Origin: Sulfidibacter corallicola
Lineage (GTDB): Bacteria; Acidobacteriota; Holophagae; Acanthopleuribacterales; Acanthopleuribacteraceae
Assembly (NCBI RefSeq): GCF_017498545.1
Contig: NZ_CP071793.1
Coordinates: 10,100,256 to 10,164,255 of the forward strand
Length of the DNA stretch: 64,000 nucleotides
Direction of reading: 5' to 3'
Below, in pieces: positions 25,697 through 34,842 of the stretch. The stretch's first letter is position 1. Every line of letters begins with the position of its first letter. The notes beneath the pieces were generated by a model. That model did no database searches and was not told the origin of the DNA. It saw only the letters and a list, made by a program, of their open reading frames with translations. Made by a program: the position numbers and the translations under genes.

Positions 25697-28165
25697 ATGT
25701 CGAACTTGGGTACAATGTGGTGTTTTCCGCCCCATACTACGAATCCCGAATCGATCACACGACAGGAGCCGCGATTGCCCCAGCATACCCATCACGCCCC
25801 CAAAAACCAGATACCGGCCGCCGACCGCTTCCGATCCGCGCAATTCCCCCGTGTCGCCCACGATGAACCGGCCGGGATCTCCCTGTTTCTGGAACGCTTG
25901 GCTCATGCCGATGCCGATTGCGCGATTTCCGTCACGACCCTGAACCGACTCTGGCACGAATGTGAGATGGACGACATCGAGCCATCCGCCGAACAGAACG
26001 CCACGAATACCGGGTCCCTCACATGGCATCCCGCCTCGTTCTGTCGATTGGCGGAAGGGCTCGGCGCGCTCCTGGTTCGGCATCCCTCGATGGCCCTCGC
26101 GATCGAACACATCGCCTTTCGCATCGGACTCGGCACCAGACGCGAACCCGCAGCATCGGCCGAATCGGGATTTGGTGTGTTCGGCCGCCCGTGGCACGAC
26201 GAACCCCTGACCCTGAGTCCCTCACCAACTCAGACGGGCGCATGGGTGCTCGACGGCGTGGCGGTGAACCCCGGCCCCACATCCACACCGATGCTGCTGC
26301 CCGTCACCTTCACCGACCATTCGGCCACGAAATCGTCCGAAGAACGCAGTGCTTGGTTGCTGGTGAAGCCGCCCGAAACCTGTCGGGCGGCAACGGAAGG
26401 CGACGCGCCGCTGGTGGGAACCGTGACGCGATGGCAATTCAAATCTCTGGCGATCGAGGGAACCCAGCTCGTAGCGACATGGTCCACGGGCGATCCGACC
26501 TTTCGAAACGGGGGGAGCGAGTTTTTGGCACTTTGGTGGTGTTTCGTCGCCTCGGGCATGGCCAGCCAGATCATGGCCAACACGCCTATGGGGCCGGCAG
26601 GCTCGGGCGCCAACTTCGAATGGGAGCGGGAATGGTTCGCGGCCCGCACCCTCGCGGACCTCGCCCTCGTCCGCACCCCCCTTCAGAATGATGGCGCGGA
26701 ACCGCTCGCCACCGCCATATCCGATCTCACGCGCATGGCTGCCGACAAAACGAGGCATACGGCGATTTGGATCCTGAACCAGGTCCAGGAGACCACCACC
26801 GCCTGGCAAAAGGGCACGCGAACACTCATGGCCTCGAGCGACTGGCTGCGAACCTGGGTCCCCAGCTTCAGCCCCCAGGGTCCGTTTTTCGCGAACCTGC
26901 CCATCCCCAATGCGAAACCCGAGGTCGAGACGCCGATCAGGTCGGCCGCCACCCCGGCCCCATCGGAGCCGGACCTCGCAAAAGGGCCCTTGACGGGCGT
27001 GCGGATCCTGGACTTCACACGCCTTTACCCCGGCCCACTGGCCACGATGCTGATGGCCGAAATGGGAGCCGACGTCATCAAGCTGGAAGATCCCGCACGC
27101 CCGGATCACATGCGCCAATACCCACCGTTCGTGGGCGATCAGGCGGCGGGACACCTGGCGGTCAACCGCTCGAAGCGAAGTCTCGCCATCGACACCGGCA
27201 ACGAACGCGGCCAGGCCGTGATTCGCCGATTGCTGCCCGAGTTCGACGTGTTCATCGAAGGCTTCAAACCCGGGGTCATGGCTGCCATGGGACTGGATTT
27301 CGAGAACACCAGCGCCATCAACCCACGCTTGATCCAGGTCTCCGTCACCGGGTTCGGGCACACCGGTCCCTATCGCGACAAGGCCGGCCACGACCTCAAC
27401 TACATCGGGTACAGCGGTCTTCTCGACGGCAATCGCGACGGGAACGGCACGCCGATCCTGCCGGGCGCCCAGGTCGCCGATGTCGCGGGCGGGGCCTACA
27501 TGGCCGTCATCGGAACGCTGGCCGCGCTGCGCGCGCGCGACGCGGGGGGCAAGGGCCAGCACGTGGACGTGGCCATGTTGGACGGTGTCCTGCCGCTACT
27601 GAGCCTCCAGCTCGCCCACATGCAAGCCGCCACCGGAGGCGAACAACGCCCGGTGGATCTGCTTTCCGGCGGGCTACCGGCCTATGGCGTCTATCGATGT
27701 AAAGACGACAAATGGATTGCGCTCGGCATGTTGGAACCCAAGTTTTGGAAACGCTTCTGCGGGTGCGTCGGCAAACCGGACTGGGTAGGACGGCATTTCG
27801 AAATGGGTATCGCAGGAAAAGGCCTGAGAGAAGAGCTGAGCGCCCTGTTCGCCACGCGCACGCGCGACGCCTGGGTGGCCTTGACCGAAGAGGCGAACGC
27901 CTGTCTCAGCCCGATCCTGACATCCTCGGAACTCGCGGCGGACGCCCAACTCCAGGCCCGCGGCATGCTGCCCGAACCGAGCCCGCCAAAGGGTCTTCGT
28001 TTCTTTGGCGCGGGTATTCCGCTGAAATTCTCAGGTACTCCCGGAACCATGCGCGGCCCGGCACCCGAATTGGGCGCCGACACCGAGGCGGTCTTGCGCG
28101 ACCTGGGCATGAATCCCGAGGAGATCGAATCGTTGAAGCGCGACAAGGTGATTTGGACGGTGTGA
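25697..28165 (+). CDS. Fusion protein: acyl-CoA dehydrogenase-like N-terminus + family III CoA-transferase/racemase
   Basis: 822 residues, about twice the usual family III length. Residues ~435-820 are a complete CaiB/BaiF-type domain: LTGVRILDFTRLYPGPLA, IKLEDPARPDHMR, NRSKRSLAID, and GHDLNYIGYSG with the catalytic Asp as in alpha-methylacyl-CoA racemase. This half would act on a CoA thioester by racemisation or CoA transfer. Residues ~40-400 are not a second CoA-transferase. Their Ala-rich helices (ALWWCFVASGMASQIM, then a charged helical bundle) and beta-rich middle recall an acyl-CoA dehydrogenase, but key FAD motifs are not obvious, so this part may be a degenerate domain. The start (ATG 25697) is weakly supported; a later start would trim only the Pro-rich leader. 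Confidence 0.8.
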   Translation: MSNLGTMWCFPPHTTNPESITRQEPRLPQHTHHAPKNQIPAADRFRSAQFPRVAHDEPAGISLFLERLAHADADCAISVTTLNRLWHECEMDDIEPSAEQNATNTGSLTWHPASFCRLAEGLGALLVRHPSMALAIEHIAFRIGLGTRREPAASAESGFGVFGRPWHDEPLTLSPSPTQTGAWVLDGVAVNPGPTSTPMLLPVTFTDHSATKSSEERSAWLLVKPPETCRAATEGDAPLVGTVTRWQFKSLAIEGTQLVATWSTGDPTFRNGGSEFLALWWCFVASGMASQIMANTPMGPAGSGANFEWEREWFAARTLADLALVRTPLQNDGAEPLATAISDLTRMAADKTRHTAIWILNQVQETTTAWQKGTRTLMASSDWLRTWVPSFSPQGPFFANLPIPNAKPEVETPIRSAATPAPSEPDLAKGPLTGVRILDFTRLYPGPLATMLMAEMGADVIKLEDPARPDHMRQYPPFVGDQAAGHLAVNRSKRSLAIDTGNERGQAVIRRLLPEFDVFIEGFKPGVMAAMGLDFENTSAINPRLIQVSVTGFGHTGPYRDKAGHDLNYIGYSGLLDGNRDGNGTPILPGAQVADVAGGAYMAVIGTLAALRARDAGGKGQHVDVAMLDGVLPLLSLQLAHMQAATGGEQRPVDLLSGGLPAYGVYRCKDDKWIALGMLEPKFWKRFCGCVGKPDWVGRHFEMGIAGKGLREELSALFATRTRDAWVALTEEANACLSPILTSSELAADAQLQARGMLPEPSPPKGLRFFGAGIPLKFSGTPGTMRGPAPELGADTEAVLRDLGMNPEEIESLKRDKVIWTV

Positions 28166-28216
28166 CGAACGGCCACGACGCCGCGAGCGGCAGGTGCCAT
28201 CCGTCACCCATCCCGT

Positions 28217-29866
28217 TCAGCCCATGAACATGCCGGCGACCGTGGCCGTGGTCCAGGAAGCCAAAGCCCCGCCAAACATGGCGCGCAGTCCGACCCGGGC
28301 CAAATCCCCGCGACGCTCGGGCGCCAGCGCGCTCAGGCCGCCGATCTGAATACCCACCGAACTGAAGTTGGCGAAACCGCAGAGTGAATAGGTGGCGATG
28401 CGTGCCGCACGCTCGGGAAGCACACCTTCCTGGATGTAGTGCCCGAGGCTGCCGAAGGCGACGAACTCGTTGAGGCTCAGCTTCACGCCGAGGAGGTTGC
28501 CCACCGCGGGGGCGTCTTCCCAGGGAACGCCCATCAGGAAGGCGAGTGGTCGCAGCACGTGTCCGAAGAAGGTTTGAAGGGAACCCGGGAACCAACCCGC
28601 GTATTCGCCCGTCACCGGCGAGGAGCCGGTAAATTCATAATCGTAGTACTCACCGCCCAGGATGCGACCGTCGATGAGTCCGTCGAACAGCGCGAGAATG
28701 CTGTCCAACACCGCGATCAAGGCGATGAAACCGATCAACATGGCGCCGACGTTCATGGCGAGCTTGAAGCCGTCGCTGATGCCACTGGTCGCCGCCTCCA
28801 GGACGTTGTCGCCCACATCGATTTTGGGCAACGGTACGTCGCCGGCGGTTTCGGAGTGCTCGGATTCCGGGAAGATGATCTTGCCGATGACCAGCGCGGC
28901 AGGTGCCGACATCACGCTGGCCGCGATCAAATCGCCGGCGTCGACGCCCATGTTGATATATCCGGCCAACACACCGCCCGCGATCGTCGCGAACCCGCCG
29001 ACCATGATCGTCAGCAGTTCCGAGTTGGTCATTTTCATCAAAAAGGGTTTGATCAACAGCGGGGCTTCGGTTTGCCCGACGAACACGTTGGCACTGCAGG
29101 AAAGGGTTTCGGCACCACTGGTTCCGATCGTCCAACGCATGAACTTGCTCATGGCCTCGATGATGCGTTGCATGATGCCCAGGTAGTAGAGCACGCTCAT
29201 GACCCCGCCGAAAAAGATGATGGTCGGCAAAACCACGAAGGCGAACTGGAACCCGAATCCAGGGAACGGATCGGCCGGACCGAAATGGTTGCGATCGGCG
29301 AGGTTGCCAAACAGGAACTGGGCGCCGAAATCGGAAAAGCCCAGAAAGTAGGTGACGCCGTCGCTGAATTTGCTGAAGAGATCCTGACCGTACAGACGGT
29401 CGCCGATCAATCCGGAAACGAGAAGCGCGATAAAACCGGCCGAAAGCCAAGGCTGTATCTGTTCCCGTTTCACCACAAAAGCGTTGATCACCATGCCGGA
29501 AAGCAACAACCCGACCAGGATCCACACCGGGAACACCTGGTGAAGGTAGTACCCCGCGGTACCCAAAACCAGACCACCCAGACTGAAGACGGCGGCTTCC
29601 GTGGTGCGGCTGGCACCCTCCTGTCCCGCCTCGGCGCCACCGGAGCCGAGACTGACCTTGCGCAAACAGAAATTCACCAGCAACAGGCCCAAAAGGGCCA
29701 TGCCGGCAAAGCTCAAGTCGTTTTGATTCAAAATGATCAGGGCAAAAGTGAACTGAAGTCCCATTCCCCACAAGATCGGCTTCACATTGACCTTCCACCG
29801 ATCGAAAGAAAGCAGCCACGCAATGAAGAGCAGCGCGATCAACCCCACCAAACTCATCAATCTCAT
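28217..29866 (-). CDS. Concentrative nucleoside transporter (NupC/CNT family)
   Basis: A 549-residue polytopic inner-membrane protein starting at ATG 29866 with GGGAG seven bases upstream. It has many hydrophobic helices. Family signatures are visible in the second half: GVMSVLYYLGIMQRII, SCSANVFVGQTEAPLLIKP and MVGGFATIAGGVLAGYINMG. CNT proteins import nucleosides with Na+ or H+. It is longer than typical bacterial NupC (~400 residues) because of extra N-terminal helices and an insert around residues 130-230. It is divergent from a purine nucleoside phosphorylase-cytidine deaminase operon, so together they form a nucleoside uptake and salvage locus. Confidence 0.93.
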   Translation of the reverse strand: MRLMSLVGLIALLFIAWLLSFDRWKVNVKPILWGMGLQFTFALIILNQNDLSFAGMALLGLLLVNFCLRKVSLGSGGAEAGQEGASRTTEAAVFSLGGLVLGTAGYYLHQVFPVWILVGLLLSGMVINAFVVKREQIQPWLSAGFIALLVSGLIGDRLYGQDLFSKFSDGVTYFLGFSDFGAQFLFGNLADRNHFGPADPFPGFGFQFAFVVLPTIIFFGGVMSVLYYLGIMQRIIEAMSKFMRWTIGTSGAETLSCSANVFVGQTEAPLLIKPFLMKMTNSELLTIMVGGFATIAGGVLAGYINMGVDAGDLIAASVMSAPAALVIGKIIFPESEHSETAGDVPLPKIDVGDNVLEAATSGISDGFKLAMNVGAMLIGFIALIAVLDSILALFDGLIDGRILGGEYYDYEFTGSSPVTGEYAGWFPGSLQTFFGHVLRPLAFLMGVPWEDAPAVGNLLGVKLSLNEFVAFGSLGHYIQEGVLPERAARIATYSLCGFANFSSVGIQIGGLSALAPERRGDLARVGLRAMFGGALASWTTATVAGMFMG

Positions 29867-30325
29867 CGAGAAACTCCCAAATCTCCAGGGTCCAAAAGTC
29901 ATCGATACAAGGACGGTTTCCGCCACGGAGCAATCGGCAATGACCAAACCTTGATGTCAAGTAGGTGGAGAGTTTACCCCATGGCCAAAGTGCTTGTCAC
30001 AATGATTTTCCGCTGATGCCAACCCCTACGCGTCGGACGAGGCCGATCGGGGCGCGAGATTTGGGTGTTGGCAATCGGGGGAAAACCAACTAAAGTAGAG
30101 GGCTCTCGAGACCTAGCCCGGCGATCAGGACCCCGTCACGAAGCCAAGAGCCGCACGCGATTCGCGTTTCTCGGCACCCGGCATCGCTGTCGCCCGAGGC
30201 ATCCGAACATCTCGGTCACTCGAGCTGAAAACCCGTGGGGACAAGGCACTCGGGGCGACGGGCCTCCCCGATCTGCCGCGAACGATCCAACGGTTCCAAA
30301 GGGAGAAGGTAGGAGGAAACCGGAA
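29867..30325. other. Divergent promoter region of the nucleoside salvage locus
   Basis: 459 nt between the nucleoside transporter (-) and the purine nucleoside phosphorylase (+). Apart from the plus-strand promoter candidate at 30068-30096, nothing coding or repetitive is convincing; an in-frame extension of the phosphorylase frame upstream to 30065 lacks a ribosome site. Confidence 0.35.
30068..30096 (+). promoter_or_regulatory. Candidate promoter of the punA-cdd operon
   Basis: TTGGCA (30068-30073), a 17-nt spacer and TAAAGT (30091-30096), giving a leader of about 225 nt before the ribosome site. Only sequence similarity to a sigma-70 promoter supports it. Confidence 0.35.
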
Positions 30326-31159
30326 ATGACGGAAACACAGGACACATGGCGGAAGGCAGAAGAAACGAAAGCCTTTTTGATGGAGAGGGTTCCCAATTTC
30401 AACCCGCGAATCGGCATCGTGTTGGGTTCGGGTTTGGGCCAATTTGCACGCCGCATCGAGGTGAACGCCACGATACCTTACGGAGACATTCCGCATTTCC
30501 GGCCGACGAGTGTGGCGGGCCACCCGGGCAATTTGATTTTCGGCACCCTTGCGGGTCACCAGATCGTTTGCCAACAAGGTCGCTATCATTATTATGAGGG
30601 TCACTCCATCTCGGAGACCATTTTCCCGATCCGCGTCATGAAGGCACTGGGGGTAGAAACCCTGATCGTGTCCAACGCGGCGGGCGGTATCAACCTCGAC
30701 TTTCGCAAGGGCGACATCATGTTGATCCGCGACCAGATCAACTTTCAAGGAACCAACCCTTTGATCGGCCCCAACGCGGCCGAATTCGGTCCGCGTTTTC
30801 CGGACATGACCCACGCCTTCGACCCCGAATACGCGGAAGCGATGCTGGCGGTCGCCAAGGAAATGGGCATCACCTTGAAGCAGGGTGTCTACATCTCCGT
30901 AACCGGCCCCTCCTACGAAACCCCGGCCGAGATCCGCATGTTCCGCGCCTGGGGCGCCGACGCGGTGGGCATGTCCACCGCCAACGAAGTCATCGCGGCC
31001 AACCATTGCGGCATGCGCGTCCTGGGGCTGTCCTGCATCAGCAACGAGGCCGCGGGCATCACCGACGAAAAGCTCTCTCACGACGATGTGGGCGACGTGG
31101 TCAGCCGCATGAGTGAACGTTTCGAATCGCTGGTGGAAGCGTGGGTGAAGGCGCGATGA
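30326..31159 (+). CDS. punA: Purine-nucleoside phosphorylase
   Basis: A 277-residue trimeric-type purine nucleoside phosphorylase. Visible are the phosphate-loop GSGLG (34-38), GRYHYYEGH (85-93), SNAAGG (116-121) and the late MSTANEVIAANHCG segment with the purine-binding Asn. It cleaves inosine/guanosine-type nucleosides with phosphate to free base and ribose-1-phosphate. Start ATG 30326 was chosen because AGGAGG lies nine bases upstream, and the N-terminal alignment ends there. Its stop overlaps the cytidine deaminase start (ATGA), so the two are co-translated. Confidence 0.95.
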   Translation: MTETQDTWRKAEETKAFLMERVPNFNPRIGIVLGSGLGQFARRIEVNATIPYGDIPHFRPTSVAGHPGNLIFGTLAGHQIVCQQGRYHYYEGHSISETIFPIRVMKALGVETLIVSNAAGGINLDFRKGDIMLIRDQINFQGTNPLIGPNAAEFGPRFPDMTHAFDPEYAEAMLAVAKEMGITLKQGVYISVTGPSYETPAEIRMFRAWGADAVGMSTANEVIAANHCGMRVLGLSCISNEAAGITDEKLSHDDVGDVVSRMSERFESLVEAWVKAR

Positions 31160-31581
31160 GTATCAAGGAAAGAACCCTGGTCAAAGCCGCCTGGCTGGCA
31201 CGCGATCGCGCCCATGCCCCCTACTCCGGATTCAAGGTCGGCGCCGTCATCGAAAACGACAAGGGCCAAATGTTTACCGGCTGCAACGTGGAAAACGCCA
31301 ACTATACCTGCGGGCTCTGCGCCGAGCGGACCGCCATCGTCAAGGCGGTCAGCGAAGGCGCCTTGAAGCCGGGGACCTTGCGCAAGGTGGTGATCGCGGC
31401 CAAGGCCGAGCGCCCGGCAGGTCCCTGCGGCAGTTGCCGCCAGGTGATCGAGGAGTTCGCGGCCGAAGACACGCTGATCGTGCTTTCCAACGAGCCGGGC
31501 AAGGTGGCCATGTCGATGCCGCATCGCGAGTTACTGCCCCACGCTTTCAATGGCCGTGACCTGGCCGACGCACCGAAATAG
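31156..31581 (+). CDS. cdd: Cytidine deaminase
   Basis: A 141-residue Zn-dependent cytidine deaminase: APYSGFKVGA substrate strand, NVEN, catalytic C55-A-E57, and zinc ligands C91 and C94 in PCGSC. It converts cytidine and deoxycytidine to uridine forms. Start ATG 31156 overlaps the upstream stop by four bases. With the divergent nucleoside transporter it forms a salvage set for imported nucleosides. A 7-bp hairpin (CCGGCGG/CCGCCGG, 31601-31622) lies just downstream without a T-run. Confidence 0.95.
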   Translation: MSIKERTLVKAAWLARDRAHAPYSGFKVGAVIENDKGQMFTGCNVENANYTCGLCAERTAIVKAVSEGALKPGTLRKVVIAAKAERPAGPCGSCRQVIEEFAAEDTLIVLSNEPGKVAMSMPHRELLPHAFNGRDLADAPK

Positions 31582-32128
31582 GCACCGCTACAAACGCATC
31601 CCGGCGGCGATCGATCCGCCGGCGGGCCCCGGCGCCCAGGTAGTGCCCATCCAAAAACGATAGAACGACAACGCCCAAGGTAGTTTGACTGGCTGGGCAC
31701 GGTATCGGGTCTCAGCCGCCAGGCATTTGCAAGATACGTGTTCAAAGGTATTTAGCTGACATCGAATACCTGGCTGCCGATACCGGTCGGCGTTGACAAA
31801 TCGGCCGATTCAAAGGCGCACTTCCAGAAAAACCCTGTTTTTGGATGAGCGCCAAGTCGCATTCGCGCGGGTCGCTTCGACGCGTCGGAAGCAGCCGACC
31901 GTAGAAATCCAGACCGGCTTGTCAGATCTGCCACGACCCGAACCGCGGACCCACATCCAAATTCTCACCTTTGATTGCAAAGCTCTCATCTCTCGAAATG
32001 AGCGGCGTCGTCACATCTTGTAATAAATAATCTCCAGACATTTTCCGATACCTAAAATATCACCACAAGCTACCTTTTCTACATTCCCGAGACCGGTGCC
32101 GCATCGGATTCGGCAACAGGATGGAGCC
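31582..32128. other. Intergenic region upstream of the TonB-dependent receptor
   Basis: 547 nt, AT-richer toward the receptor gene (32010-32070), where a promoter is likely but not resolved. No supported frame, iron-box-like or riboswitch-like element was seen. Confidence 0.35.
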
Positions 32129-34318
32129 ATGACCTGTCAAGCGCTTGTAAGGTATTGGGTGGTATCACTTTGCCTACTCATTTCGAGCCCCTCGATCGCA
32201 GCCGATTTCGAGGACGATTTCGCCGAAGTCGACCTCTCCCTCGAAGAACTGCTGACGCTTTCCATCACGACCGCTTCCAAAATCGCGGTGAGTGCGGCCG
32301 ATGCGCCAGGCATCGTCTCGGTCATCACCCGGGAACAGATCCAGGGCCGCGGCGCCCGCACCCTGGCCGACGTGCTCAGCATGGTGCCCGGCATCACCGT
32401 GGCCCGAAGCCTTCAAAACGGGTACAACACCACGATTCTGGTGCGCGGCTCCTTCTCGCTGAACTCGGAAGATATCTTGATTCTGAAGGACGGCAAACGC
32501 ATGAACGACGCCTTCACCGGCGGCGGTGTCACCTTCACACCGGACTATCCGGTGGGGCACATCAAACAAATCGAAATCATTCGCGGCCCGGGAAGCGCAC
32601 TCTACGGCGCCAACGCCTTCGTGGGCGTGATCAACATCATCACGGACCGCGACCAGGAAGACAACCGCGTGTCGCTCCGTGCCGGTGATCACCGCGGCTG
32701 GTTCACCAGCGCCACGCTGCGCCGCCAGTTCTCGCCACACGCGCGGCTGGGCATCGACCTGGATTTCGTCAACAACGAGTTGGAAGACATTCCCGTAAAC
32801 GGCTTTAGCCAGTTCCCGGAGGGTCCGGCGTTCGTGCCCTCGGCCACCTTCTCCGATAGGGTGACGGGTGACGCGAAGCAGATGTTCACTGTGGATCTGT
32901 TCCTGGAAATCTCTCGCTTCACGATCGGTTTCGAGTACGCCGATACGAAGCAGCGCAACAACTGGGGGCACGGCATTCCCAAGGATCCCCACATCGTATC
33001 CGAGGGTGTGGCCCTCGATTTGGGCCAGGACGTCTTCAGCAACCGCGACAAGGCCCGTTTCGTGCGCGCTTCCCTGAAATACGAGCGCGCCTTCTCGGAT
33101 CGGCTTTCGCTCACCTGGCTCAGCGGTTACAACGACTTCCACAACTTCACGAACTACCGAATCGGCGCCAATGCCTCTCACGGCCCTTGGGTCTACAGCG
33201 GGACCGGCATCGGCGCGTCGTTCTTCTACGATCGCGACACCCAGACCACCTTTTCCGATCTGAGCCTGAGCTGGTTTCCCAGCGAAAGCCACAGTCTCGT
33301 CGTCGGTCTCGATTACCAACGGGACGAACAGGATGCGACCTTCTCGCACGTGACCTTTCCCCCGGTTCCGCCGCGGGACCAGGTGGTGCCCGCCTATCAC
33401 AACGGCAGCGTCATTCTCCCCGGGACCCGCCGCATCCTGGCGGCCTACGCCCAACACACCTGGACACCGCACGAAAAACTGGGCCTGACGCTCGGCGCGC
33501 GTTTCGACGATTACGACGACTTCGGAAGCTCCTTCAATCCCCGCCTGGCCGTGGTCTATCACCTCAGCGAGGCGATCCACCTCAAGGCACTCTATGGCGA
33601 GGCCTTTCGGGCGCCCTCTTTTTCCGAGAAAAACCAATCGTTCACGATCTACATCCCCAATCCCGACTTGGAACCCGAGGAACTGGAAACCTACGAACTG
33701 CAGTGCAACGTGCAACCCAACAAGCATTGGTTCTTTTCCCTGACGGGGTTCCAGTACGACGTGGATCAGGTCATCAACCAGATCTCCACCAACACCAACC
33801 CGCAAAACCCGGGCGAGACCCAATTCCGCAATTTCGGGTTGCGGGAGGGCAAGGGCATCGAGGCCGAACTGCGTTATCAGGGTCGTCAGGGGCACGACTT
33901 CTACGTGAATTTCAGTCAGGTGGAAGTCGAAGACATCTTGGCGGGCGAGGCCTTCCCCGTCAGCGCCATTCCGGAGCGGAGCCTGAACGCGGGGTTTCAA
34001 CTGCACTTCATGGAGAAGCGGCTTTCGATCTCCGCCAACATGTGGCACCGCACCGACTGGCAGGAACAGGATCCGACCAGTCTCCCCTTCCCCGGTATTC
34101 CCGGTGGGGTGCCATTTTTAGAAACGCTTCGCTTCGAGGATGCCACGGTGGTCGACCTCCACGGAGCCTACGAGATTCGCGAGAATGTGCGCGGCTCGCT
34201 CACCGTCATCAACGTCGGTGACGCGCATCCGCAATTCGGCGATCTGCACAGCTTCGCCCCGGCCGGCATCACGACCGAACGCCGCCAGGTCATCGCCGGC
34301 ATCAACTATCGCTATTGA
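32129..34318 (+). CDS. TonB-dependent outer-membrane receptor
   Basis: 729 residues. A signal peptide (hydrophobic VVSLCLLISSPSIA, cleaved near residue 25) is followed by an acidic SLEELLTLSITTASK segment that may serve as a TonB-interaction region. The plug domain covers about 50-165 (VITREQIQGRGARTLADVLSM, then IEIIRGPGSALYGANAFVGVINI), followed by a beta-barrel ending in aromatic Y (INYRY). Such receptors import siderophores, cobalamin, sugars or other scarce ligands across the outer membrane with TonB energy. No TonB/ExbB/ExbD or binding protein is adjacent, so the ligand is unknown. Start ATG 32129 is preferred over GTG 32096 because the signal peptide begins there; the GGAG is very close to it. 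Confidence 0.92.
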   Translation: MTCQALVRYWVVSLCLLISSPSIAADFEDDFAEVDLSLEELLTLSITTASKIAVSAADAPGIVSVITREQIQGRGARTLADVLSMVPGITVARSLQNGYNTTILVRGSFSLNSEDILILKDGKRMNDAFTGGGVTFTPDYPVGHIKQIEIIRGPGSALYGANAFVGVINIITDRDQEDNRVSLRAGDHRGWFTSATLRRQFSPHARLGIDLDFVNNELEDIPVNGFSQFPEGPAFVPSATFSDRVTGDAKQMFTVDLFLEISRFTIGFEYADTKQRNNWGHGIPKDPHIVSEGVALDLGQDVFSNRDKARFVRASLKYERAFSDRLSLTWLSGYNDFHNFTNYRIGANASHGPWVYSGTGIGASFFYDRDTQTTFSDLSLSWFPSESHSLVVGLDYQRDEQDATFSHVTFPPVPPRDQVVPAYHNGSVILPGTRRILAAYAQHTWTPHEKLGLTLGARFDDYDDFGSSFNPRLAVVYHLSEAIHLKALYGEAFRAPSFSEKNQSFTIYIPNPDLEPEELETYELQCNVQPNKHWFFSLTGFQYDVDQVINQISTNTNPQNPGETQFRNFGLREGKGIEAELRYQGRQGHDFYVNFSQVEVEDILAGEAFPVSAIPERSLNAGFQLHFMEKRLSISANMWHRTDWQEQDPTSLPFPGIPGGVPFLETLRFEDATVVDLHGAYEIRENVRGSLTVINVGDAHPQFGDLHSFAPAGITTERRQVIAGINYRY

Positions 34319-34842
34319 CGGTACTCGTTTGAAACGAATCCGTCTGGAGTGAATTATTGTCAAGAGATTCGCGGTGCCCCGTCGGCGCAGCAGGGGCGGT
34401 AAGCCCGCTGACTGAACATGTCGAAGTGACCCATGATCAGAGTTCCCGTATGCTTTAAGTGTCGGCGCGGCAGTAGGTTGGCCGGCCCGGCCGACACTTC
34501 GAAGCAGCCCAGGCTTCGCAAGATCGAGTGGTAATAGAGCGAAGCAGGTAATTCGGGGCTCCAGATCTTTCGATGATCGATTTCGATCTTTACCCAGTCG
34601 CTTCGATTGGTGGAGCAAGCTGCTCCACCTACAGGCTTTACGTCTCTTGCGCGCGTGCGGGCTCTCCGAATCGGCTCGCTTCGGGTTGTTTGTTTCTCGA
34701 AACCGAGCTGGGTATGCCCGCTGGCCCGCGGCCCTCATGCTACAGACTCATAAAGTTCGAACATAGGGTCGAGATTTCGAATCGGCCCATTGGTCGAAAA
34801 TTCCGTCATAAAGTCGTTCTAGCGCCCTGAGCGGATCCGGCC
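34319..34842. other. Intergenic region with several inverted repeats
   Basis: 524 nt between convergent genes, with no gene. Perfect repeats: AAGTGTCGGC (34457-34466) / GCCGACACTT (34490-34499); GCTTCGC / GCGAAGC (about 34512-34518 and 34538-34544); GGTGGAGCA (34609-34617) / TGCTCCACC (34621-34629, 3-nt loop). None has a T-run. It could be a structured RNA or a small non-autonomous repeat element. Confidence 0.45.

Noticed and set aside
34609..34629. The 9-bp hairpin considered as an intrinsic terminator of the TonB receptor gene
   Set aside because: It is nearly 300 nt from the stop and no T-run follows on either strand.
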